Of a DNA stretch of 43,067 bases, positions 15,683 through 22,206 are shown one piece after another. Within the stretch, counting starts at the first letter, position 1. Each line of letters starts with the position of its first letter. The DNA comes from a virus: positions 1 through 43,067 of IMG/VR virus record IMGVR_UViG_3300042396_000168; one strand, given 5' to 3'. Below the pieces are notes generated by a model. It did no database searches and was not told where the DNA came from. It saw nothing but the letters and a program-made list of their open reading frames with translations. The translations under genes were made by a program, and so were the position numbers.

Positions 15683-15948
15683 AGCGATTCTCCTTCTAAT
15701 AACTCATCAAAGCTTTCTTCATCCCACTCACCTAGATGATAATACTCACATATATTATCCCATATTAAAGGAATTTCAAATGTTTCTTTTGAGCTTAAGA
15801 TTACCAACCCTACTGTGTGTTCATCAACCAAATAGAGCGTAATTCCCGCTCCCGGATGCACATAATTAAAGTATTTAATACCACCAATATCTTGACGCTC
15901 TCTTACCCAGAACGAATTTAATTTATTTATTGCTTTAAGTTTTTTCAT
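15679..15948 (-). CDS. Unknown early protein, 89 residues
   Basis: The ATG at 15948 is chosen because the shared TCCAAGAGGA leader lies 8 bases upstream; the frame could extend to 15972. The protein is aromatic and acidic toward its end (YYHLGEWDEESFDELLEGES) with a beta-rich core (GITLYLVDEHTVGLVIL). The acidic C-terminus is reminiscent of small phage inhibitors that mimic nucleic acid, but that is only a composition remark. Confidence 0.6.
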   Translation of the reverse strand: MKKLKAINKLNSFWVRERQDIGGIKYFNYVHPGAGITLYLVDEHTVGLVILSSKETFEIPLIWDNICEYYHLGEWDEESFDELLEGESL

Positions 15949-15956
15949 TGTAAATT

Positions 15957-15966
15957 TCCTCTTGGA
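15957..15966 (-). promoter_or_regulatory. Shared translation leader TCCAAGAGGA, copy 3
   Basis: Identical 10-mer 8 bases before the ATG at 15948, directly after the terminator at 15971-16000. Confidence 0.55.
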
Positions 15967-15970
15967 ATGC

Positions 15971-16000
15971 AAATAAAAGGGATGCTCCGAAGAACATCCC
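15971..16000 (-). terminator. Rho-independent terminator with UUCG tetraloop
   Basis: The minus strand GGGATGTTC-TTCG-GAGCATCCC makes a 9-pair stem (one U-G) closed by C(UUCG)G and followed by TTTTATTT. It starts five bases after the stop codon of the gene ending at 16006. Very strong match to an intrinsic terminator. Confidence 0.88.
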
Positions 16001-16005
16001 TGTTG

Positions 16006-16308
16006 TTAAAGTACCAGTAATCCTGACTGGAATAAGTGCCCTTCACATAAGACACATAATTTGTAATCTTCCTCGTTGATTAAATCGAGGATTAATGCAA
16101 GGGATTCAACCCTATCACCACTCCATTCAACATCATTCCATGAATATTGAATGTTTGCACCAATCTTAATTCGTGCATCTGCTCCTTCAAGCAGTGTTGA
16201 ATAATTGAAGTATTCCTCTGCATCTACTGTATCAAAATCCCAAGGAATTTGGGAATGAATAGAACTGTCTAAAGTTCTATTGATTAAAAACATAACTGTA
16301 GCCTTCAT
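16006..16308 (-). CDS. Unknown early protein, 100 residues
   Basis: An acidic protein (for example DVEWSGDRVESLALILDLIN) with no recognised motif. Its start overlaps the upstream 63-residue gene by four bases, and it ends at a UUCG-loop terminator, so it closes the first early transcription unit. Candidate host-interaction protein by position only. Confidence 0.6.
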   Translation of the reverse strand: MKATVMFLINRTLDSSIHSQIPWDFDTVDAEEYFNYSTLLEGADARIKIGANIQYSWNDVEWSGDRVESLALILDLINEEDYKLCVLCEGHLFQSGLLVL

Positions 16309-16496
16309 TTTGTTCCCCTAACTTTTTTAAATATTCTGCGTTGTTTATTATTTACCAATAGTAGTAATTTATCGAAATCACGCTCTGAAAGTGACTTGAT
16401 ATCTTTCTCAAACGAAGGATCATCGATTTTGGTTTTTGGTGTATAGGTAACTTCACTCACCCTCACCTTACAAGCACCGCCTCTAATTGTACTCAT
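16305..16496 (-). CDS. Unknown early protein, 63 residues
   Basis: A small basic protein ending NKQRRIFKKVRGTK, with a helical middle (FEKDIKSLSERDFDKLLLLV). Its start overlaps the stop of the 48-residue gene above (ATGA), and its end overlaps the next gene. No family recognised. Confidence 0.6.
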   Translation of the reverse strand: MSTIRGGACKVRVSEVTYTPKTKIDDPSFEKDIKSLSERDFDKLLLLVNNKQRRIFKKVRGTK

Positions 16497-16639
16497 TTCT
16501 TACCTCCTTTTAAAGCAGCTTCTAAAAAGTAACTAAAAGGAATGGGCGGCTTGTCTTTGCCGAGTACTTTCTTATTCCAATCTTGTTTCTCTCTTTGTTT
16601 GCTGAAGGTAGTTTCTGTAACGCCTGTTATTTTTCTCAT
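16493..16639 (-). CDS. First early gene: small basic unknown protein, 48 residues
   Basis: Read directly from the gap. ATG at 16639 is preceded by CTAAGGAGAATCCT, a near-ideal ribosome site. The product is MRKITGVTETTFSKQREKQD..., with GKDKPPIPFSYF and a LEAALKGGKK end. The stop overlaps the next start as ATGA. It is the first gene after promoter-like motif B, so it is probably among the earliest and strongest expressed products. Function unknown. Confidence 0.72.
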   Translation of the reverse strand: MRKITGVTETTFSKQREKQDWNKKVLGKDKPPIPFSYFLEAALKGGKK

Positions 16640-16656
16640 AGGATTCTCCTTAGTTA

Positions 16657-16678
16657 TAATAATCGATATTGATTATCA
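16657..16678 (-). promoter_or_regulatory. 5' hairpin after promoter-like motif B
   Basis: TGATAATC and GATTATTA on the minus strand pair over 8 positions (one G-U) with a 6-base loop, immediately downstream of motif B and upstream of the AAGGAG ribosome site of the first early gene. It mirrors the hairpin after motif A. Confidence 0.45.
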
Positions 16679-16701
16679 TATAAGATACCATTATTTCCGC
16701 A
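16676..16701 (-). promoter_or_regulatory. Promoter-like motif B
   Basis: The 26-base partner of motif A (15494-15519), identical at 23 positions. It lies about 40 bases upstream of the first early gene. It contains TATGAT, 16 bases after ATGCGG, so a host sigma70-type promoter is possible; a phage polymerase promoter is the alternative. Confidence 0.58.
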
Positions 16702-16756
16702 TATTCCCTTTAAGATTTTAATACTAAAGAATAACAGATAACGGACTACGTCCTAG

Positions 16757-16790
16757 GGGTTAATTGAGGGGGACGTCTGAAGGGTTAATT
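16757..16790 (-). repeat. Pair of imperfect AATTAACCC direct repeats
   Basis: AATTAACCC occurs at 16782-16790 and 16757-16765, each followed within a few bases by a GACGT block (AGACGT, GGACGT), with a 25-base period. A third AATTAACCC lies at 8005-8013 upstream of the ssDNA-binding gene. Possible operator, iteron or phage promoter core. Confidence 0.45.
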
Positions 16791-17000
16791 CAACGGGTTC
16801 AGTGTCAAAAGTTTCGCACGCAGTGGCGCAGAACCGCCCGTTCTGGCACCAGAAACTGGGGTACACGGCACGCGGCTGGCACGCTGATCCCTCAGTGATG
16901 CCCACCACGCACGCGCCACACACACGCCCAGATTTCACGCCCACCAAAATTCGTGCAGAAACTGCCCCTCTTGTCGCGGAAAATTTTGGCATGGCCATCA

Positions 17001-17456
17001 TCAGGGATGCTCGTCCAAATGCCACGTAGCTACGTATCCGATCCTACTCCAGCCCTGTTTTTCGAGAATTCTGGTAAACACGTTTTTCTCGTCAGCATTA
17101 CTTCCGCCTGATATGATACAGTTAATATTTCTTCGTCTTGCTTCTTCAATAAGTTCTTCATGTAATAATATTACAGCTTTGACAGCTTTTGTTCCTGTTA
17201 AATCAGAAGCAAAGAAACATTGTTGCAGTACAGGATCTTTGATACATTCATTTCTCCTAACGTCAGCAAGTAGCCATGCTCTTATCTTTCCACCTACTTC
17301 AACAACTCTTAAAAAACCTCTTAATGCTATTATGCGTTTCATTGAATATAATGATGTTTCATAATCTGCTCTGATTAATTCAGGTTGCGCAAATTTCATA
17401 TATATTTTGACGCAATCATCTAATTCTCTGTTATGTGTAATTCTTCGTATAATCAT
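17001..17456 (-). CDS. GNAT-family acetyltransferase-like protein
   Basis: A 151-residue protein with GNAT topology: beta-alpha start MIIRRITHNRELDDCVKIY, central strands GFLRVVEVGGKIRAWLLADV, a CoA-site-like turn FFASDLTGTKAVKAVILLHE in place of the usual RxxGxG, then INCIISGGSN and a final GYVATWHL strand. The degenerate loop lowers confidence in catalysis. Phages carry such genes near virion genes, but the target is unknown. A UUCG terminator lies directly upstream, so it has a separate transcript or depends on read-through; it is the last gene before the GC-rich island. Confidence 0.68.
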   Translation of the reverse strand: MIIRRITHNRELDDCVKIYMKFAQPELIRADYETSLYSMKRIIALRGFLRVVEVGGKIRAWLLADVRRNECIKDPVLQQCFFASDLTGTKAVKAVILLHEELIEEARRRNINCIISGGSNADEKNVFTRILEKQGWSRIGYVATWHLDEHP

Positions 17457-17460
17457 ATAT

Positions 17461-17486
17461 AAAAGGCCCCAACCGAAGTCAGGGCC
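17461..17486 (-). terminator. Rho-independent terminator with UUCG tetraloop after the holin
   Basis: The minus strand GGCCCTGAC-TTCG-GTTGGGGCC forms a 9-pair stem (two G-U) with a UUCG loop followed by TTTTATAT. It lies between the holin stop and the GNAT start and probably ends the long late transcript. Confidence 0.88.
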
Positions 17487-17494
17487 GTTCCCCT

Positions 17495-17677
17495 TTATTC
17501 AGGATCCTTGGATGTTACATGTCCGCCACCTAAGATGGCAACAGATAACGCTAATATACCGTCCATTTGTTCTGGTGTTAGTTCGACTATTTTAAAGGCA
17601 CTTAATGATGCCAAGGTAGAGGAAATAATACCAAACCAAGTAGATGGTTCTTTTAATCGTGCAAATAAATATTTCAT
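17495..17677 (-). CDS. Holin-like small membrane protein
   Basis: From the ATG at 17677 (AAGGAATTTTTAATG), 60 residues: MKYLFARLKEPSTWFGIISS, then a hydrophobic region and a second segment GILALSVAILGGGHV. The LKEPSTWxG motif with two membrane spans is typical of a phage holin family that forms inner-membrane lesions to release endolysin. It shares one base with the S8 protease stop (TAATG). The endolysin lies about 7.5 kb away, so the lysis genes are not in one cassette. The frame extends to 17716, but that start lacks support. Confidence 0.72.
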   Translation of the reverse strand: MKYLFARLKEPSTWFGIISSTLASLSAFKIVELTPEQMDGILALSVAILGGGHVTSKDPE

Positions 17678-18882
17678 TAAAAATTCCTTACATTTAAAAT
17701 TCCACCCGATACACACATACTCGTTAAAGCAGGAACTTTGGTAACGTTGGCAAGAATAGCCTCTTTAATCTGAGCAGCAGTTGCTGCGGGATACTTAGCT
17801 TTATACAAAGCTATAGCTCCAGTAACGCAAGGCGCGGAAAACGATGTGCCACTCGCTGTTGTGAAGGATGAAACCATATCTGCGTCCGATCGATAGCCAG
17901 TTGTTGTATAAATGTTTTCTCCAGGCGCAAACAAGTCTACAGATTTCCATCCATAGTTTGAAAACGTTGACATTGCCCCTGCTGCGTTTGTTGAACCAAC
18001 ATTTATAAGGTTCTCTGACACACAACTTCCAGGGTACGCTGGTGTGGCCTCAACATCTTGACCACTATTTCCTGCTGCTGCTACAAATAAAATATCTTGA
18101 GCGTCAAACATTGCTGCCTCTTCTACAAAAGAATTTGAAGAGCCTTCATATGACAGATTAACTGCTACAACATTAACGCCAAGCGTTTTTAATTCTTTGA
18201 AGTATCGAATTGCCAGTGCGCAATCAAAACTATTAAACCCCGTACCATAAGGCTTAACTACGTTTGCTTGAATAATACGAATATTCCAACAAACTCCCGC
18301 AACACCTGTGCCATTAGCACCATCTGCGCCAATAATTCCTGAACAGTAAGTTCCGTGCAATTGACTAGAACTTCCGGACTTAGGGCTATCAAATGTAACA
18401 TTATTATTACAGGCAAAATTCCATCCGTAATAATCATTCTTTTTCCCATTACCATTTCCATCAGTTCCGCTGACTAAAGATTCATTAGGCACTTGTCCCA
18501 AATTCTTTATCAGATCCGGATGCAAAAAACATCCGCTGTCAATTACACCTACATATATTGAGTCTGAACCTACGTTTCCATTTGCCCAAGCTACATCTGC
18601 TCCAATACCCGCAGTTGTCGTTGATTTTAAATGCCATTGGCTGGCTGTGTAACCAGGATCAACTGATACAAGGGCATTCTTATAGAGAGTTGGTTGTTCT
18701 ATCCTTATAACGTAAGGGCTATTTAAGAGAATTTCCTCTACTTCAGTAAAATTTTCCATAGGTGTAGACACTACAACAACTGTTTCACTGAATATTTCAT
18801 CCTCTCGCCCTTGAATTGCATTTAGCAAACTGTATCTAACATCTGATGGCGTGTCTTCTTTAAACATTATACCTATTTGCAT
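17677..18882 (-). CDS. Subtilisin-like serine protease (S8 family)
   Basis: A complete 401-residue subtilase with catalytic D115 (GVIDSGCFLHPDL), H176 (LHGTYCSGI), oxyanion N272 (AAAGNSG) and S347 (SGTSFSAP). Residues 1-65 look like an inhibitor I9-type propeptide (LLNAI...VVVVSTP...VIRIEQP), suggesting autocatalytic maturation. There is no signal peptide, so export would need lysis or packaging in the virion. It sits between virion proteins and the holin, with a TAATG link to the holin. Possible roles are virion-bound protease acting on host surface protein, tail maturation, or release. All catalytic residues are intact, so decay is unlikely. Confidence 0.93.
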   Translation of the reverse strand: MQIGIMFKEDTPSDVRYSLLNAIQGREDEIFSETVVVVSTPMENFTEVEEILLNSPYVIRIEQPTLYKNALVSVDPGYTASQWHLKSTTTAGIGADVAWANGNVGSDSIYVGVIDSGCFLHPDLIKNLGQVPNESLVSGTDGNGNGKKNDYYGWNFACNNNVTFDSPKSGSSSQLHGTYCSGIIGADGANGTGVAGVCWNIRIIQANVVKPYGTGFNSFDCALAIRYFKELKTLGVNVVAVNLSYEGSSNSFVEEAAMFDAQDILFVAAAGNSGQDVEATPAYPGSCVSENLINVGSTNAAGAMSTFSNYGWKSVDLFAPGENIYTTTGYRSDADMVSSFTTASGTSFSAPCVTGAIALYKAKYPAATAAQIKEAILANVTKVPALTSMCVSGGILNVRNF

Positions 18883-18890
18883 ATAATTAC

Positions 18891-19928
18891 CTAATTATTG
18901 TATGTATTCAGTGTTTTTGTTACGTAGTTCTTCCAATTTTCTGCCCTAAGAGAAATATAAATATTTTTCCCCGTAGGTATATTGGTAATGCCACTCAGAG
19001 AGTTGCCTTCTACAGCAGTGTACACGTATTGTGTGCCGAAGTATGTAGGGGCACCTACATACTCCCAAATAAAAATAGTAGTTTGAGCCGCGCCTACAGC
19101 GCCTGTCCAACTTATCGTTCGATTTGTTGGAGTACCGCTTAAGGAGATAGTGTCAATCGCAGTTGGGGGTGTAGTGATCGTATCTGAGGGTGTCCATACT
19201 GTTGTAGATGCGGTATTACTCCCAGCTGTATTGCTTACATATCCAAGGATCCAATACTTTTTATTAGGCAAGGCATCAAATACCCAACCCCAAGGCACGT
19301 TCAATAACGATGTCCGTGAGTCTATAAAAGTAAGACTGCCCATGTCCCTGTAGAGTGATACAGATTGGTAAGTTGGCAAACCTGTGACGGGTGAAGCTAC
19401 CGGTGTTAACGTACCACCGATTGTTGCAATAGTAGGAGTTATCGCAAAACTAGGCACCCCAGGTACAGTAGGCACATAACCTACTGTAATAATCTGTGTG
19501 GAGTATGTCATAGAACCATCAGTGGCACAAACTATTACCACTACAACTTGTCTAGAACCGTTAGTCAAACCAGCAAATGTTACTGAGCCTGAAGTATTAT
19601 ATTCAGATACCCCTGTAACGGTACCTATTATATCACCTGTATACGCAATAGAATATATATGGAAATACGAAGCAGCCCCAGCTGATACTGGAACACTCAC
19701 AGTAATAGCTGTAGGTTGAGAAGTATTGACACTTACTGTATAAGAAACAGTGGAGCCTCCTCCTCTACCATAAGCATCAAACATACTCAGCCATCCAGTA
19801 GAAAATCCTACAAGATTTCTGAATGCTGCCCCATTAAAGGATAGTAATGTATTACTTGCAACGCCTAATTGAGTATTTACATCACTGGCGGAAAGCTTGC
19901 CACGTCTCGGATTCGGGATTAATACCAT
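18891..19928 (-). CDS. Beta-rich virion/fibre protein with Ig- or Fn3-like domains
   Basis: A 345-residue Ser/Thr/Gly-rich protein. The N-terminus (PRRGKLSASDVNTQLGVASN) resembles short attachment segments found on phage structural proteins. Then come two or three beta-sandwich-like units (VSYTVSVNTSQPTAITVSVP; TPPTAIDTISLSGTPTNRTI, followed by SWTG). Likely a tail or capsid decoration or fibre component that binds carbohydrate or cell surface. It overlaps the 64-residue gene by 47 bases. Confidence 0.68.
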   Translation of the reverse strand: MVLIPNPRRGKLSASDVNTQLGVASNTLLSFNGAAFRNLVGFSTGWLSMFDAYGRGGGSTVSYTVSVNTSQPTAITVSVPVSAGAASYFHIYSIAYTGDIIGTVTGVSEYNTSGSVTFAGLTNGSRQVVVVIVCATDGSMTYSTQIITVGYVPTVPGVPSFAITPTIATIGGTLTPVASPVTGLPTYQSVSLYRDMGSLTFIDSRTSLLNVPWGWVFDALPNKKYWILGYVSNTAGSNTASTTVWTPSDTITTPPTAIDTISLSGTPTNRTISWTGAVGAAQTTIFIWEYVGAPTYFGTQYVYTAVEGNSLSGITNIPTGKNIYISLRAENWKNYVTKTLNTYNN

Positions 19929-20076
19929 GTAGTGCCACCTTAACAGCTTCTGCTGTTATTCCATTTTGATCGGTAATTGAATCACGCGCGTGCGTCTCAA
20001 CCATGATTTGAATTTCTCGCATACGCTCCTGTGCAGCTTCATCCATTCTTATTTGTAATGCTTCTTCAAGCGTCAT
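19882..20076 (-). CDS. Small helical protein, 64 residues, between fibre genes
   Basis: A charged helical protein (MTLEEALQIRMDEAAQERMR) overlapping the fibre stop by four bases and the next gene by 47 bases. Its position between fibre genes suggests a structural linker, chaperone or attachment factor, but no family is recognised. Confidence 0.58.
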   Translation of the reverse strand: MTLEEALQIRMDEAAQERMREIQIMVETHARDSITDQNGITAEAVKVALHGINPESETWQAFRQ

Positions 20077-22205
20077 TTCTCTAAATCCTCTATTCGTTTA
20101 GTTAAAGTATCAATAAGATCTTGTTGTGTCTTTGCCACTTCAATTAGCAAAGGAATTACCTTGCGGTAATCAACCCCTAAGAACCCATCCTCCTTTTCAT
20201 GGACAGCTTGCGGCAGCACTTCTTGAATTTCTTGTGCAATAACACCGACATCATGTTGCTTGAAAAGTTCTTTATTCTGCTTATCGTAGTAATCTTGATT
20301 CCATGTAAATGTGTATCCAGATATTTTACTAAGCTTTTCTAAAGGGTTTTCAATCTTAACAATATTGTGTTTCCATCTTCTATCAGAGCCATCATACGCT
20401 GTGACGTTACCATTAGTGGTTATGTTTCCAAGGCATGTGATAGCATCAGTACCATTACAGAGTGTTACAGCTTGAGTACTGTTTGAGAAATAGCTCTTAG
20501 CACCTGTTGCGTTTACTGCATGTGTTGTTGTAGCTAAATCAACCTGTATAGATACAGCTGCTGTAGATACGCTAATCTTAGCGCCATATACAGTTGAACC
20601 GGTCTTGTAACCAAGAATAACATTAACATCCTCATAATCAAGAGTGACATATCCAGCAGCAAATAGTTTAACAACCTCTGTAGCTACGCCAGTACCAGCA
20701 TTTGTAAACCAGCCAGATGTGCCTATTTCCATTGAAATATCATTAGTAGTGTTAGTACTTCCACTATCTTTGTAAGCACCGGAGCCTCTGAACATTGACT
20801 GGTAGCTAAGACCTGATTTTTTGATAGCCGTGGGATAGCTTGCACGTCTCAAAACATATGCTTGGTAGCATCTGCCAAACAAATTAGTGTTGCCACTTAC
20901 AGCAGCAACGCTACTATCATCAGCGTATACAATTGCGTCTATTTGAGATGCTACGGAACGATCTCCTCCACTAAATACTACTTTAGTAGGCGCTGTTCCA
21001 CTATAACATCTAAATTCATTTGTTGCTACTGAATCAATTACTTCATTAATAGTTAACCGCTCGCCCGTATCCGCAGCTGACGTCAATGAGCCTGTATATG
21101 TACTGATGGCTTGTAAGGTATCTACTTTAAGATAACTTAAATAAGGTGTACCCCATGTAGTATCTCCAGCAGCTGTATTAATTCCATCACATTGCCATTG
21201 CATTTTAATTGTAGTACCATTTACTGTAACAGGCGATTGATACCATGTGTCTACTGCAGTTCCTGATGACGTAATAGTGCTATAATTTCCAGTAGGTTGT
21301 CCAGGTTGAGTGTTTGTCGCAGCTCCTCGATACACACGAACTGCAGAATCGCCGGTATCACCTTTTGTCCCTAGTGGACTCCAAGTATAATCACTAGCTG
21401 TTGTAGATTCGATAGCTGTAGTTTTATTTGTAGCAATACCTATAAATTTTTTATCAGTAGGGCTATCGCTCAATCCAGCGCCATTTGCGTCATCTGCATA
21501 TTTAATCCACATATAGCTTGAATCGCCTTTTACACCTTTATCTCCTTTAAATAAACTCCATACATAATCTGAATATGATGATGAGGCTGTAGAACTTATT
21601 TTATTAGCAGCTATACCAACATATAAGCTAGAAGTTAAAGGAGTACTAGAAATATTTGTCCCCGTTGCGTCATCTGCATATTTAATCCACGTATACGAAG
21701 GATCACCTTTTGCGCCTCTTGCAGCTAATAATTTCCAATAAGAATTGGTTACGATTACAGATCCATCTCCGGGTGGTGCATTAATTGCAGCGGCTAAATG
21801 CGTAATATTGCATGACCAACTGTCACCATTTGCGTTTGTTACAATATCACCCTTTTGATAGGTAGCACCCAATGTCCATGGGCCTGAGAAATTATTCTTA
21901 GTTGCGCCATCGTCTACTCCAATATCAGTACCCTTCTTTACCGTAGTAGAAATCTCTACCCAGCCTTCCGTAGGGTACTTATGATAAACTTTTAATATAT
22001 TAGGTGTTTCACTTGAATCCACCCATTGTTGCCCTTCTGCAGGATTAGCTGGCGGAACCGTGTTGACAATGGTAGGCGCATCTGTAACAATCCAAGTACT
22101 ACCTGTCCATAACGCAGTTGCACCAGCAGGAATAGTAACCCCCAGATCAGTAACAGCTGCTCCCGTGTTTTTCCAGCTCTCTCCAGCTGATATATATTCC
22201 GTCAT
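20073..22205 (-). CDS. Tail fibre with collagen-like spacers and C-terminal S74 intramolecular chaperone
   Basis: 710 residues from the ATG at 22205 (AAGGTGTAACATG). The middle has two copies of a WIKYADDA...GIAxNK...DYxWS module separated by collagen-like GAKGDPS / KGDKGVKGDSS / KGDTGDS turns. The C-terminus is a peptidase S74 chaperone: GSDRRWKHNI with Ser607/Lys612 as the likely dyad, then GVIAQEIQEVLPQAV and LGVDYRKVIPLLIEV. S74 domains help trimerise fibres and then cut themselves off; cleavage before Ser607 would release about 104 residues. Likely a receptor-binding fibre on the tail tip. Confidence 0.9.
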   Translation of the reverse strand: MTEYISAGESWKNTGAAVTDLGVTIPAGATALWTGSTWIVTDAPTIVNTVPPANPAEGQQWVDSSETPNILKVYHKYPTEGWVEISTTVKKGTDIGVDDGATKNNFSGPWTLGATYQKGDIVTNANGDSWSCNITHLAAAINAPPGDGSVIVTNSYWKLLAARGAKGDPSYTWIKYADDATGTNISSTPLTSSLYVGIAANKISSTASSSYSDYVWSLFKGDKGVKGDSSYMWIKYADDANGAGLSDSPTDKKFIGIATNKTTAIESTTASDYTWSPLGTKGDTGDSAVRVYRGAATNTQPGQPTGNYSTITSSGTAVDTWYQSPVTVNGTTIKMQWQCDGINTAAGDTTWGTPYLSYLKVDTLQAISTYTGSLTSAADTGERLTINEVIDSVATNEFRCYSGTAPTKVVFSGGDRSVASQIDAIVYADDSSVAAVSGNTNLFGRCYQAYVLRRASYPTAIKKSGLSYQSMFRGSGAYKDSGSTNTTNDISMEIGTSGWFTNAGTGVATEVVKLFAAGYVTLDYEDVNVILGYKTGSTVYGAKISVSTAAVSIQVDLATTTHAVNATGAKSYFSNSTQAVTLCNGTDAITCLGNITTNGNVTAYDGSDRRWKHNIVKIENPLEKLSKISGYTFTWNQDYYDKQNKELFKQHDVGVIAQEIQEVLPQAVHEKEDGFLGVDYRKVIPLLIEVAKTQQDLIDTLTKRIEDLEK
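21485..21690 (-). repeat. In-gene duplication: two WIKYADDA modules 180 bases apart
   Basis: An identical 26-base segment occurs at 21485-21510 and 21665-21690, exactly 60 codons apart, each encoding the start of the WIKYADDA module. It marks an in-frame tandem module duplication in the fibre. Confidence 0.8.
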
Positions 22206-22206
22206 G

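Larger units (their letters stand above)
16640..17000. other. Gene-poor late/early boundary: GC-rich island, repeats and promoter motif
   Basis: No convincing gene lies here. From 16801 to 16980 the base composition is about 61% GC by hand count (110 of 180), against roughly a third in flanking genes. The island is rich in CACG/CACC on the plus strand and has small palindromes: GAAC-cgccc-GTTC at 16831-16843 and TTCTGG-CA-CCAGAA at 16841-16854. Below it come two imperfect AATTAACCC repeats (16757-16790), the palindrome GGAC-tac-GTCC at 16743-16753 and motif B. Two overlapping open frames on opposite strands fit random GC-rich sequence. Confidence 0.6.

Noticed and set aside
16743-16753. GGAC-tac-GTCC palindrome as a terminator
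   Set aside because: Four-base arms and no U-tract; kept only as part of the repeat region.
16753-17025. 90-residue minus-strand open frame in the GC-rich island
   Set aside because: It overlaps the end of the GNAT gene, has no ribosome site or motif, and long frames are expected by chance in GC-rich DNA; an equally long frame exists on the opposite strand.
16802-17029. 75-residue plus-strand open frame in the same island
   Set aside because: Opposite to all real genes, no ribosome site, composition-driven, antisense to the frame above.
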